Shown in pieces: positions 26,009 through 34,401 of a stretch of DNA of 64,000 bases (positions within the stretch are counted from its first letter, which is position 1; the number at the start of each line of letters is the position of its first letter). The notes under the pieces were generated by a model, which worked only from the letters and a program-made list of their open reading frames with translations, made no database searches and had not been told where the DNA came from. The position numbers and the translations under genes are program-made. Origin of the DNA: Desulfobulbaceae bacterium (GTDB lineage Bacteria; Desulfobacterota; Desulfobulbia; Desulfobulbales; Desulfocapsaceae); assembly GCA_024636345.1 (NCBI GenBank), contig JAGXHG010000031.1, positions 62,001-126,000 on the forward strand, in the 5' to 3' direction.

Positions 26009-26051
26009 AAAAAATAAGGGAATAGGGCACAACCCTATTCCCTTATTTTTT
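26009..26051. terminator. Strong bidirectional intrinsic terminator
   Basis: A perfect 19-bp inverted repeat (26009-26027 and 26033-26051) with a 5-base loop has A6 and T6 at its outer ends. It serves both the plus-strand chemoreceptor and the minus-strand nitrilase/RfaE2 gene; the stop codon of the latter (26035-26037) lies inside the stem. Confidence 0.92.
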
Positions 26052-27306
26052 CAATTATTTTGGTGGTAGAGGTCTCGGTTGTGAAGGGAATCCTCACCAC
26101 CTTGCCGCCATTCGCCTTGACCTCCAAGGCTCCCACAATCGCATCCTCCTGCCAATCTGCCCCTTTCACCATAACATGGGGAAGAAGGGCTGTGATCAAC
26201 TCCAGCGGAGTATCGTCGCTGAAGAGGACAATAGCATCCACGCAGCCTAAGCCCGCCAAAACCCGAGCCCGCCGCGACTCCTCATTGATCGGCCGGTTGC
26301 TCCCCTTGATTGCCTGAATAGATCGATCACTGTTCAAGCCAACCACCAGAAAATCCCCTTGTTTTCTCGCCTGTTGCAGATACTCCACATGCCCCGCATG
26401 GAGGATATCAAAACAGCCATTGGTAAAGACAATCCGCTGCCCCTGCTGTTTTCTCAGCCCCACAATACGGACACACTCGGCAAGGCCAAGAATCTTCTCC
26501 TGATCATCAAAAGGATAGGGGGCCGGGGCCACAGTATTAAAACGTTGCCGCAGTTGCTGCTGTCTCTGCCAGTCAAGGGCTATCGTTGCCAACTGCTCTT
26601 CCTCCCCTGCTTCCAGCAGGATTTCTCCGCCAGGGTCAATGATCAGTGAATGACCGCCCAGCTCGATATCGTTGGATAGACCACAGCCGTTACCGGCAAC
26701 AATAAAGACCTGATTCTCTATGGCCCGCGCCTGGAGCAGCGTTCGCCACTGGTCAATTCGCGCCAGGGGCCATTGTGCCGAGACCAACAGCAGAGATGCA
26801 CCTTGCTGACACTGAATCTTGGCTGTCTCCGGAAAGCGAAGGTCATAACAAACCAGTCCGCCCACCCAGCCTGATGCGGTTTCCACAGGTCGCGGCGACA
26901 CTCCTGCGGTCAACCAATCGTCTTCGCGCCAAAAAGAAAAAAGATGCTGTTTCCGTATCTTACCTGCCAGACCGTCGCTACCGCTGAAAAACAGGGTATT
27001 ATAAAGAAGAGGTCCATCTTCACCGTCAACCCTTTCCACCAGTGACCCAGCCAGCACAATATGATACAGGGATGCGAGTTCGCTTAACTGCTCAAGAAGC
27101 CAGGGGGTCTGGAGACTGAGTTCAGCCAGTTGCGGGTAGACAAAGCCCGTTGCCCAGAGTTCAGGCAGGATCAGAAGGGTTCCCGGCACTGGCGAATCTT
27201 TCTGCAAAGCGGCCCGCAGCCGGTCAAAGTTCACAGCCGGCGCACCAGGAGTGATTGCAAACTGAAAATAACCAGCAGAAACAAAGGAGGGAAATTCAGA
27301 AATCAA
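26035..27306 (-). CDS. Fusion of a carbon-nitrogen hydrolase and an RfaE2-type nucleotidyltransferase
   Basis: In this 423-residue protein residues 1-265 are a nitrilase-superfamily amidohydrolase with the Glu-Lys-Cys triad visible: E49 in LPELWATGF, K119 before HLFSF and C153 in GLVCYDLRFPE. Residues about 285-423 are a cytidylyltransferase domain with TNGCFDILHAGHVEYL (HAGH 303-306) and VVGLNSDRSIQAIKG, as in the HldE/RfaE2 enzyme that activates heptose-1-phosphate with ATP. Both active sites look intact. The translation start is probably TTG at 27306 after GAGGAA. I know of these as separate genes; their fusion here is unusual. A shared pathway (a side-activity repair amidase plus ADP-heptose synthesis) is not evident. 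Confidence 0.88.
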   Translation of the reverse strand: MISEFPSFVSAGYFQFAITPGAPAVNFDRLRAALQKDSPVPGTLLILPELWATGFVYPQLAELSLQTPWLLEQLSELASLYHIVLAGSLVERVDGEDGPLLYNTLFFSGSDGLAGKIRKQHLFSFWREDDWLTAGVSPRPVETASGWVGGLVCYDLRFPETAKIQCQQGASLLLVSAQWPLARIDQWRTLLQARAIENQVFIVAGNGCGLSNDIELGGHSLIIDPGGEILLEAGEEEQLATIALDWQRQQQLRQRFNTVAPAPYPFDDQEKILGLAECVRIVGLRKQQGQRIVFTNGCFDILHAGHVEYLQQARKQGDFLVVGLNSDRSIQAIKGSNRPINEESRRARVLAGLGCVDAIVLFSDDTPLELITALLPHVMVKGADWQEDAIVGALEVKANGGKVVRIPFTTETSTTKIIEKIRE

Positions 27307-27323
27307 GGGATATTCCTCAAAAT

Positions 27324-28142
27324 TTAGGCGGCAGGGTTGATCTGATCCAGGGCGTCTTCCACAAGCTCTGCCACGGTAACAACCCGGACCTGACCCTGCT
27401 GGTACAAGCGAAGCTGGCTGCTATCAGTTGCCAGTGGCAGCAGGGAGTCTAGGACAGTCGCAGTCCATGAATGGTTCAAAGGCGCACCCTCCATGGCTGG
27501 AGTATCCGCTTCGCTTCGCTTATCTGGTTGAAGAGCATCCGCAACCCGCAGACGCCCCGGTACGTGAGCTGAAAGCAACACTCCGAGTGACCATACACTC
27601 AGGCCGCGCACACCCCCATCCTCTGATTGCAGATAGGGAAGCAGATCAGCCACCACACCCAGCGAAACAAATTTTGGCGCCAACCTTGAGGCCAATCTGC
27701 CAATTCCCCACAGCAGACCGCACTGCAGCGCCGGCAATTCAAGAAAATTTCCATCCTGATGTTCAAGAGGACCATCTGGATGGAGATAGGACAGAAGCAT
27801 ATGAAGGTATTCTTCGGCCAATTGATCATGATGGAGCATGATCTCGGCCATCGCCTCGGGCGCCCCCCAGCCAATCCCTCCAGACTCGTCATTAAGACTC
27901 CAGAGAAAACGGCGCATCACGATCCTTGCCGCTTCCATATTCTGATCAGCCAGACGCGGCACGACTTGCCCAAAAATGCTGACGGCATGCCACCGTATCA
28001 TCTCTTCCGGACGAGAGAGGGCGGAAAAGAGAGGATTCACCAAATCTTTTTCCGCATACTGTCTCATCTCGCTACTAATACGATCAAGATCCGTCAAGGC
28101 CAGAAGAGCAAGCACATCCTGTTTGATTCTTCTGCTGCTCAT
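27324..28142 (-). CDS. HEAT-like repeat protein, DVU0298 family
   Basis: This soluble 272-residue helical protein has HEAT-type repeats (EEMIRWHAVSIFGQVVPRLA, ALQCGLLWGIGRLA, GGVRGLSVWSLGVL). The opening KQDVLALLALTDLDRI and the ESGGIGWGAPEAMAEIM block match the DVU0298 family that I associate with sulfate-reducing Desulfobacterota. A C-terminal segment near residue 250 (LRLYQQGQVRVVTVAELVEDAL) is separate from the repeats. No function is established. It precedes the nitrilase fusion by 17 bases on the same strand. Confidence 0.75.
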   Translation of the reverse strand: MSSRRIKQDVLALLALTDLDRISSEMRQYAEKDLVNPLFSALSRPEEMIRWHAVSIFGQVVPRLADQNMEAARIVMRRFLWSLNDESGGIGWGAPEAMAEIMLHHDQLAEEYLHMLLSYLHPDGPLEHQDGNFLELPALQCGLLWGIGRLASRLAPKFVSLGVVADLLPYLQSEDGGVRGLSVWSLGVLLSAHVPGRLRVADALQPDKRSEADTPAMEGAPLNHSWTATVLDSLLPLATDSSQLRLYQQGQVRVVTVAELVEDALDQINPAA

Positions 28143-28157
28143 ACCTGCAGGAAACCG

Positions 28158-28664
28158 TTACTTTTTTACCGGTGCGACAAAAACCCGCTTAGCAAGTTCG
28201 GCATCCAGAAAAAACAGACCACTGGAGTCCTTGCCGATGAGACGGAGACGATCAACAATCTGCCCTACTGTTGACTCTTCCTCAACCTGTTCAGTTATAA
28301 ACCAGTCGAGGAAGGCCTTTGCTGCATGATCCCGGGCTTCAAGGGCCACATCGATGAGATTACTAATCAACCCGGTCACATGCTGTTCATGGGCCAGGAT
28401 ATGTTCAAAGGCCATCAAGGGTGTCTCCCATTTCTCTTCCGGCTTGGCAATGGCCTCAAGCTTTGCCTTCCCCCCACGCTCATGAATATAATCATATATC
28501 TTCATCCCATGAAACAACTCTTCCTGGACCTGGGCTCGCATCCAGGCTGCAAAGCCAGACAGACTGATGGATTGGAAATAGGACTCCATGGCCAGATACA
28601 GATAACTGGAATACATCTCTGCATTCACCTGCTTGTTAAAAGCTTTTTCCATTTCCTTTTTCAT
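28158..28664 (-). CDS. Ferritin (non-heme, FtnA type)
   Basis: This 168-residue four-helix ferritin has ferroxidase ligands visible in NAEMYSSYLYLAMESYF and QEELFHGMKIYDYI, and later HILAHEQHVTGLI and EQVEEESTV. It stores iron and oxidises Fe(II) in the cytoplasm. It has a clear AGGAG site and is divergent from the deaminase. It is 15 bases upstream of the HEAT protein, so the two may be co-transcribed. Confidence 0.95.
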   Translation of the reverse strand: MKKEMEKAFNKQVNAEMYSSYLYLAMESYFQSISLSGFAAWMRAQVQEELFHGMKIYDYIHERGGKAKLEAIAKPEEKWETPLMAFEHILAHEQHVTGLISNLIDVALEARDHAAKAFLDWFITEQVEEESTVGQIVDRLRLIGKDSSGLFFLDAELAKRVFVAPVKK

Positions 28665-28789
28665 CGTTTAGTCTCCTTGAAAAATATGATAGTTTCTTGT
28701 TAAGTGGGGGCATATTCAAAGTCCCTCAACGTATTGATCACAAAATAATACCGGTTCAGCCAATGGCAACGCACGGGAAAAAGAAAAAA

Positions 28790-29260
28790 ATGACAGACCA
28801 GGAAATAATGGCGGAAGCAATCCGTCTGGCAAAAGAGAAAATGCTTGCTGGTGAAGGCGGCCCTTTTGGGGCGATCATTGCCCGTGACGGTATTATTATC
28901 GCCCAGGGCTGGAATCAGGTCACCTCCAGCAATGACCCCACAGCCCATGCGGAAATAGTCTGCATCCGTAACGCCTGTGCCGCCCTGCAAAGCTTTGATC
29001 TGAGCGGCTATGAACTCTTTGTCAACTGTGAGCCCTGCCCCATGTGCCTGGCGGCTGCCTACTGGGCCAGATTGGAGCGGATCATTTACGGCGCGGATCA
29101 CAACGACGCCGCAGCTATCGGTTTTGCCGACGCTTTTATTTACGCAGAACTGGCAGTCGACAAGGACAAAAGAAGCCTACAGATGAAACAACTCATGCCT
29201 CAAGAGGCAAGGGATGGACTTTCTCTCTGGATGGATCTGGAACAGAAAATTTTATATTGA
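28790..29260 (+). CDS. Nucleoside/guanine deaminase family protein
   Basis: This is a zinc-dependent cytidine-deaminase-fold enzyme. Zinc ligands are His in TAHAEIVCIRNAC and two Cys in CEPCPMCLAA. The surrounding sequence (GEGGPFGAIIARDG, TSSNDPTAHAE, YGADHNDAAAIGF) is closest in memory to bacterial guanine deaminase GuaD. ATG 28790 gives 156 residues aligned with GuaD; starts at 28763 and 28697 are in frame, and none has a strong ribosome-binding site. It acts in purine salvage, with exact substrate unproven. Confidence 0.85.
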   Translation: MTDQEIMAEAIRLAKEKMLAGEGGPFGAIIARDGIIIAQGWNQVTSSNDPTAHAEIVCIRNACAALQSFDLSGYELFVNCEPCPMCLAAAYWARLERIIYGADHNDAAAIGFADAFIYAELAVDKDKRSLQMKQLMPQEARDGLSLWMDLEQKILY

Positions 29261-29293
29261 GAGGCTGATGATAGAGCAAATGTTCTACTGTGA

Positions 29294-30367
29294 TTACTCC
29301 TCCAGATCATCCAACCGCTTCATCCCCTCCATCAACATCCCCATAAAGCCACCGATAGGTTCATAGTGCATATCCTGAGGAGCCAGTCCCTGCACAAAGC
29401 TGAAGCGACCTTCCTTGAGGGAAAGCACCGTATAAAAGGCCTCCTGGGCATCCTTGCCATCGAAGATGGCATAAACCAGTTCACCCTCATTAAACAGTAA
29501 CTGACCCTTGGTTTGGCCTGCCTCTATCTTCAAATAGCCGGTTTTCTGGTTTGAATTAATCATCTGCACCAACTCAACCGGGGGAATATCAACTAGCTGT
29601 CCCACCATTCCGGAAGAAAGCTCTTCTGCTCGCTGCCGATTAATCGTCGTAATCCTACTCACCAGCAACTTATAAAAAAAGACCTGCAAATCAGGAAATC
29701 TCACCTGCATATGACGAAAGTTCTTCTTACTTAAAGTCGCAAGCTCTGTGGGTTCCACCGCCATAATGGTTGTGGTCACCGTTTCTCCAGACAGCAGGCT
29801 CATTTCCCCAAAAACATCACCCTTGCCCATCTCAGCGAGCGTCACTCCATCTTCGTCCATGACCTCTACCCGTCCGGAAAGAATGATATAGAGATGATCA
29901 CCCGGGTCACCTTTCTGCAGAACCGGAAAACCCCAGGGGCATTTTTCCATGTTCAGCAGAGTGGCCAGATCAAGCAGATCTTCATCACTGAGCGGCTGAA
30001 AAATTTGAATTCCCCGGAGCAGGCCGGCAAACTGCGATATATCTTTTAATTTTTCTTTTCGCTGAGCTGCCGCCAGCATCTTCATCTGAACGGTGGCAAA
30101 TTCTTTTTCCTGTTTATATTCAAAACTGATACGTCCACCACACCCACCACACTGGAACCTGTTCTTCTTTCTCGTTCCCTGAAGATAGTGCTCATAAGCC
30201 ACATCTTCACATACCAGATTCAAGATATCCTGAGCCAGAGTCAAGCAGGTTGACTTACCAGCCGGTAAGCGCATCACCCCACCGTCGACAGTGATTTCCT
30301 CTCCCACATTATAGAGTGGGCAATGTTGTTCTTCTATAATAGCAAAAACCCCGTTACGAAATTGCAT
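29294..30367 (-). CDS. Cyclic-nucleotide-binding and DUF4388 (PATAN-like) regulator
   Basis: In this 357-residue protein an N-terminal region with CPLYNVGEEITV is followed by a CGGCGG pair that may bind metal. A cNMP-binding fold lies at about 125-245 (GDHLYIILSGRVEVMDEDG, GDVFGEMSLLSGETVTTTIMA), and a C-terminal DUF4388 domain starts at SSGMVGQLVDIPPVELVQMIN. DUF4388 is found in deltaproteobacterial gliding and signalling proteins. ATG 30367 is chosen since GGAG precedes it; a longer open frame runs back through repeat copy B and is not coding. It is probably cytoplasmic, linking a nucleotide or hydrophobic signal to an unknown partner. Confidence 0.85.
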   Translation of the reverse strand: MQFRNGVFAIIEEQHCPLYNVGEEITVDGGVMRLPAGKSTCLTLAQDILNLVCEDVAYEHYLQGTRKKNRFQCGGCGGRISFEYKQEKEFATVQMKMLAAAQRKEKLKDISQFAGLLRGIQIFQPLSDEDLLDLATLLNMEKCPWGFPVLQKGDPGDHLYIILSGRVEVMDEDGVTLAEMGKGDVFGEMSLLSGETVTTTIMAVEPTELATLSKKNFRHMQVRFPDLQVFFYKLLVSRITTINRQRAEELSSGMVGQLVDIPPVELVQMINSNQKTGYLKIEAGQTKGQLLFNEGELVYAIFDGKDAQEAFYTVLSLKEGRFSFVQGLAPQDMHYEPIGGFMGMLMEGMKRLDDLEE

Positions 30368-30420
30368 TTTACTCCAAATAGAAAGAGTCACAATCAGCCA
30401 GGAAATGGCTACACCATCAC

Positions 30421-30524
30421 TAAGCCGCTGCAAAGAAATAACATGGCCACATGACTTACCAAAGCGGCATAAGGAGCCGTAACAAAATTGGTAAAATGGC
30501 AATATGATTTCGCAACGGCTTCTA
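30421..30524 (+). repeat. Interspersed TA-flanked repeat, copy B
   Basis: This 104-bp element runs TAAGCCGCTGCAAAGAAAT to ATTTCGCAACGGCTTCTA. Its ends form an inverted repeat, and an inner copy (30473-30488, GGAGCCGTAACAAAAT) pairs with the right end as a second hairpin. It aligns along its length with copies C and D. Its right boundary coincides with the stop codon (30522-30524) of the small membrane protein gene on the minus strand. Confidence 0.8.
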
Positions 30525-30854
30525 GTCAGAACGGCCAAACAACAAATAAATGACAAAACCTAACACGGCAGCGCCCCCAAAGAGCACCGGCAGTATCTTG
30601 TTCATCTGCAGTTGGTCACCCACAACCAAACCCTGCATATAATCGAGACCACTGACCCACCACACCGCGACGAAGAGAGAGACTAAGATCAGATCCCGAA
30701 ATGCCTGCTTATACAAAAGATACAAAACCAAGGCGACAAAAGGAACCAGAAACCAGGGGTTGGTAAACAACCCCACATAATCCACGTCCTTGATCTGTTG
30801 CTGGAGATGGGTAGACTCAACCCAGGCCAGGATGCCATTCAAAAAATCACTCAT
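30522..30854 (-). CDS. Hypothetical small membrane protein co-transcribed with thiC
   Basis: This 110-residue protein has three hydrophobic segments (FLVPFVALVLYLLY, LILVSLFVAVWWVSGL, LPVLFGGAAVLGFVIYLLF). It begins in the last codons of thiC (8-base overlap) with an AAGGGG site. I do not recognise it. The stop codon is formed by the edge of repeat copy B, so its original C-terminus may have been a few residues different. Confidence 0.7.
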   Translation of the reverse strand: MSDFLNGILAWVESTHLQQQIKDVDYVGLFTNPWFLVPFVALVLYLLYKQAFRDLILVSLFVAVWWVSGLDYMQGLVVGDQLQMNKILPVLFGGAAVLGFVIYLLFGRSD

Positions 30855-32178
30855 TTGATCTACACCCCTTCTTCTCCTGTTCTGTCTTCTCCAGATTTAC
30901 CTGGGAGCGGTTGAAGACCTGAATGGCACAATAGGAACCGCACATGGAGCAGGCAGGGGTCTTGTCACTTCCACCCTCGTGCCGAAAACGGGCGGCCTTT
31001 TCTGGGTCCAGCGACAACTCAATCTGCCCCTTCCAGTCCAATTTATTCCGACGCTCTGCCATCATCCGGTCACGTTCCATGGCTCCGGGAACTCCTTTCA
31101 CCAGATCTGCGGCATGGGCCGCAATCTTGGAGGCGATAACCCCTTCATGCACATCTTCAACGTTAGGCAGCTTCAGATGCTCAGCCGGGGTCACATAACA
31201 AAGATAATCAGCACCGGCAGCCGCAGCAATAGCTCCGCCAATGGCCCCGGTAATATGATCATAGCCAGGCGCGATATCGGTAACAAGCGGTCCCAGGACA
31301 TAAAACGGCGCGTTTTTACACATTTTTTTCTGAAGCAGAACATTGGCAGTAATTTGATCCATGGGCATATGACCCGGCCCCTCGATAATCACCTGCACCC
31401 CCGCATCCCAGGCCCGCTCAGTCAATTCGCCCAGATTGATCAGCTCCTGGACCTGATTCCGATCCGTAGCATCGGCCAGACAGCCGGGACGGATTCCATC
31501 ACCAAGGCTCAGGGTTACTTCATGCTCCTTGAGGATGGCAAGCAGATCATCAAAATACTCAAACATGGGATTTTCCTTATTATGATGGCTCATCCACTCC
31601 AGGGTAAAGGAACCACCACGACTGACAACCCCCATGATCCTTTTCTGCTTGCTCAATCGTTTCTGCAGATCACGATTGATGCCGCAATGAATGGTCATGA
31701 AATCAACCCCATCCATTGCCTGTTTTTCAATAACCTTGAACATCTGATCAACGGTCACATCCACGATCTCTTTTTTATCCCGCTCCACTGCCTCGGCCAC
31801 GGCCTGGTAAATCGGCACGGTGCCCAGAGGCACAGGACAGTTGGCCAGGATACCTCGACGCACCGCATCCAGATCACCGCCCATGGAGAGATCCATGACC
31901 GTATCCGCACCGGCCTTGACCGCAACCCGCAATTTTTCCAGCTCCTCCTCAAGACTGGCAATATCCCTTGAAGAACCGATATTGGCATTGACCTTGGTAA
32001 AGGTATTTTTTCCTATGCCAATAATTTTCTCAAAATCATGATGCCGATTTTTGGTTATGGCAATGGTTCCCAGCGCCACACCCGCCATCAACTGGTCAAC
32101 GGGAAGAGACTCATAGCGCGCACATGCTTCAAATAGGGGGGTGACGACACCATTACGCGCGTCCTCTCTAATACTCAT
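30847..32178 (-). CDS. thiC: ThiC/BzaF-family radical-SAM synthase
   Basis: This 443-residue enzyme of the family converts aminoimidazole ribotide to HMP-phosphate (ThiC, thiamin) or to 5-hydroxybenzimidazole (BzaF, cobalamin lower ligand). Features: ANIGSSRDI, DLSMGGDLDAVRRGIL, VIIEGPGHMP, LGPLVTDIAPGYDHITGAIG and a C-terminal cluster motif C410-x2-C413-x3-C417. The last spacing is one shorter than the CX2CX4C of long ThiC proteins, so the short form or BzaF is possible. No TPP or cobalamin riboswitch is evident upstream and no other thi or bza gene is near. AAGGAG precedes ATG 32178. The symbol is the default family name. Confidence 0.85.
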   Translation of the reverse strand: MSIREDARNGVVTPLFEACARYESLPVDQLMAGVALGTIAITKNRHHDFEKIIGIGKNTFTKVNANIGSSRDIASLEEELEKLRVAVKAGADTVMDLSMGGDLDAVRRGILANCPVPLGTVPIYQAVAEAVERDKKEIVDVTVDQMFKVIEKQAMDGVDFMTIHCGINRDLQKRLSKQKRIMGVVSRGGSFTLEWMSHHNKENPMFEYFDDLLAILKEHEVTLSLGDGIRPGCLADATDRNQVQELINLGELTERAWDAGVQVIIEGPGHMPMDQITANVLLQKKMCKNAPFYVLGPLVTDIAPGYDHITGAIGGAIAAAAGADYLCYVTPAEHLKLPNVEDVHEGVIASKIAAHAADLVKGVPGAMERDRMMAERRNKLDWKGQIELSLDPEKAARFRHEGGSDKTPACSMCGSYCAIQVFNRSQVNLEKTEQEKKGCRSNE

Positions 32179-32572
32179 AATTATTCCACTCCTTAAACGG
32201 GATTATATCAAAAAATCGGCATATCCAACCGACAAGTCTTGCCAGGTTCCATTTAAACGACACGACTACCAATAAACAGTTTCCTTATTATATATACTGT
32301 CTTGGCAATGTTCTCAAGTATCACATCACCAACAATCTCATTTTCAATCTGGAAAACAACACCACTCCAACAAAATTATACCAATACTATCACTCCTCCA
32401 CGCTCATCTAATATTGTTCATATGATCCAGTCATAACGAACTATATTAATAAAAATAACAGACAAATGACTTTTTCAGATACCAAAATCTCTTAAAAGTG
32501 TGTATTTTATTATTTTAATAGAAATACATACTTTTTCGTCCTTTTATCTTTCATTTCATTTACGTCATCATT
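32179..32572. promoter_or_regulatory. Divergent intergenic region between thiC and the gsp operon
   Basis: These 394 AT-rich bases hold no gene I can support. Minus-strand transcription of thiC and plus-strand transcription of gspG must start here. A 10-bp inverted repeat with one mismatch (32498-32507 and 32522-32531), followed by T5, lies about 40 bases before gspG; it could be an operator or attenuator. The thiC leader lacks the TPP riboswitch core (no CUGAGA block). Confidence 0.4.
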
Positions 32573-33061
32573 ATGAACTTCTCATCAATGCATAAAAAAC
32601 ACAACCCCTTCCCAAACCCTGTTCACCGAATTCATTCAGAGGGCGGCTTCACCCTTATTGAACTACTGGTAGTTCTTATCATCATTGGCATTCTGGCTGG
32701 ATATGTCGGCCCCAAGATCATGGGACACCCGGAAGAGGCCAAACGCACCATGGCTGCCGTTCAAATCACCAGTCTGGAAACAGCCGTTCAATCCTATAAA
32801 CTTGACAACGGCATTTACCCCTCCACAGAACAAGGCCTGCAAGCCTTGGTTGAGGCCCCCGCGAGCGGCAGACTTCCTCAAAAATGGCGCACTGGTGGCT
32901 ATCTTGCCAAAGGTAAAGTCCCTAAAGACCCTTGGGGAAACGACTACATCTATCTCAGTCCGGGAAGCCACAGTGACTTTGACATTATCTCCTACGGTGG
33001 TGATGGCCAGGCAGGAGGAGAAGGCGACGACGTCGATATCACTAACTGGACAATTGAGTAG
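32573..33061 (+). CDS. gspG: Type II secretion major pseudopilin
   Basis: The major pseudopilin forms the periplasmic pseudopilus. The prepilin peptidase site is G in SEGG/FTLIELLVVLIIIGIL, with the conserved Glu at +5. The C-terminal half has the calcium-binding-type layout ending DPWGNDYIYLSPGSHSDFDIISYGGDG. The leader is about 24 residues, with a second possible Met at residue 6; no ribosome-binding site is evident. The stop codon TAG is formed at the boundary of repeat copy D. It is first gene of the operon. Confidence 0.95.
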   Translation: MNFSSMHKKHNPFPNPVHRIHSEGGFTLIELLVVLIIIGILAGYVGPKIMGHPEEAKRTMAAVQITSLETAVQSYKLDNGIYPSTEQGLQALVEAPASGRLPQKWRTGGYLAKGKVPKDPWGNDYIYLSPGSHSDFDIISYGGDGQAGGEGDDVDITNWTIE

Positions 33062-33162
33062 GGACCGTTAAGAAATAACCATTACATTTTCATCTATTTC
33101 TTTACGGGCCTTTGTACCGTCAGGGTCTTGCCATGTTGCAGTTATTTTTTGACAACGGCTTA
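33059..33162 (-). repeat. Interspersed TA-flanked repeat, copy D
   Basis: Read on the minus strand this 104-bp element runs TAAGCCGTTGTCAAAAAAT to ATTTCTTAACGGTCCCTA and aligns along its length with copy C. The hairpin between 33061-33076 and 33096-33110 is kept by paired changes relative to copy C (a C:G pair there is an A:T pair here). Its left TA is part of the gspG stop codon. It separates gspG from gspH. Confidence 0.7.
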
Positions 33163-33342
33163 AGGAATTATTTGAAACAGTGAGGACCTTGCAAAGGTCT
33201 TAAAAACTCTCAGCGCTCTCATTTCGACCGGCCCCCCCGCGAGCTTACTACAAATCTTCGACAGGGTGACGAACAGGAATGGCCCTTTACAAGCGGCTGA
33301 TTTAAACATAAAGAACCCTATTGGAAGCCATAACCTCAAGAC

Positions 33343-33885
33343 ATGTTCCAGATTTCATCTCCCCCTGTTTTCTATGGCCGATTCAAAAACCAGCATGGAT
33401 TCACCCTGTTGGAACTGATCATCGTCTGCCTGCTGATCTCTGTCAGCCTGGCATTCAGCGTTCCCAATCTCCGTCAGGCCCTGGTCGTTGACCAGCTTGC
33501 AGCCAGTTCCAGAAAGGTCATAGCCTTGATCAGAGAAGTACGAGCCCTGGCAACACAGGAGCAACGCCCCTATCTGATACACTTTGATCTTGACCAGAAA
33601 AGGATATGGTATCAGCAGGACCTTGCCAACTCCAAAGAAGAAATAGAGCAAGTGAGTCCTCCCCCAGGAATCCAGGTGCCCCCATCCGTTCGTCTCCAGG
33701 ATATCCAGACCGGAACTGCGGACAAGAAAACTTCTGGGAAAGTATCCCTCTGGATCAACAAACAGGGATATATGGACCAGACCATACTTCATCTGGCCGA
33801 TGATCAGGACAACATCATAAGCCTTGTACTTTCTCCCTTTTTCAGTACCATAAAAGCTTATGATACCTATATCAATCTGGAATAA
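33343..33885 (+). CDS. gspH: Type II secretion minor pseudopilin H
   Basis: The cleavage site is in NQHG/FTLLELIIVCLLISV, followed by the GspH-like helix and LRQALVVDQLAASSRKVIALIREVRALATQEQRPY. The 180-residue length is usual. It probably caps the pseudopilus with I, J and K. No clear ribosome-binding site is seen at ATG 33343. It follows gspG after a gap of 281 bp holding repeat D and overlaps gspI by 26 bases. Confidence 0.9.
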   Translation: MFQISSPPVFYGRFKNQHGFTLLELIIVCLLISVSLAFSVPNLRQALVVDQLAASSRKVIALIREVRALATQEQRPYLIHFDLDQKRIWYQQDLANSKEEIEQVSPPPGIQVPPSVRLQDIQTGTADKKTSGKVSLWINKQGYMDQTILHLADDQDNIISLVLSPFFSTIKAYDTYINLE

Positions 33886-34321
33886 AAACCACCTTTCTTT
33901 CTTTCCATGGTTTGCATCAAGACATCGGCTATCAGGGAAGGACGGATTCACCCTTCTTGAGGTGATGATTGCCATCTCCCTGCTCGCGATTGCCCTGACC
34001 ACCCTGTTTGGCTCACAATCCCAAAGTGTTTCCCTGGGCGGAACGGTCAAGTTTAACACCCAGGCACCACTTCTGGCCCAACTGAAACTGGCTGAAATTT
34101 CCACCAGTGCTGAAAATCCTTCCTCTGACAGTGGCGATTTTGGTGATCAATTCCCAGGATATCAATGGAGAATAGAGGCAGAAGACGCAAATCTGGAGAC
34201 ATCAGAGATACTAAGCAAGCTTACAGATACGCTCCAACGGCTTACCCTGACCGTCTCCTGGGGCGACGACCACTATGTCTACCAGGTTCAAAGCTATCTT
34301 CCCAAAAACAGGGCATTTTAA
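33860..34321 (+). CDS. gspI: Type II secretion minor pseudopilin I
   Basis: The prepilin site GKDG/FTLLEVMIAISLLAIALTTLFG marks GspI, and the 153-residue size fits. The leader is long (about 29 residues) if ATG 33860 is used; that start lies inside the end of gspH, so translation may be coupled. The C-terminal region (LTLTVSWGDDHYVYQVQSYL) matches the usual GspI beta domain. Confidence 0.9.
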   Translation: MIPISIWNKNHLSFFPWFASRHRLSGKDGFTLLEVMIAISLLAIALTTLFGSQSQSVSLGGTVKFNTQAPLLAQLKLAEISTSAENPSSDSGDFGDQFPGYQWRIEAEDANLETSEILSKLTDTLQRLTLTVSWGDDHYVYQVQSYLPKNRAF

Positions 34322-34401
34322 CATCTGGAGAAAACATTATGTTCCTTGCCATTCCTGGGATTTACCATCCAGATGATATCATATAATTTTACAATACCCT
34401 G

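Noticed and set aside
29294-30556. Longer form of the cNMP-DUF4388 protein starting at 30556
   Set aside because: The extra 63 residues are translated from repeat copy B and have no domain; a good ribosome-binding site precedes ATG 30367.
32179-32300. TPP or cobalamin riboswitch before thiC
   Set aside because: The conserved CUGAGA/ACCUGAUCUGG core of the TPP type and the B12-box are both missing on the minus strand.
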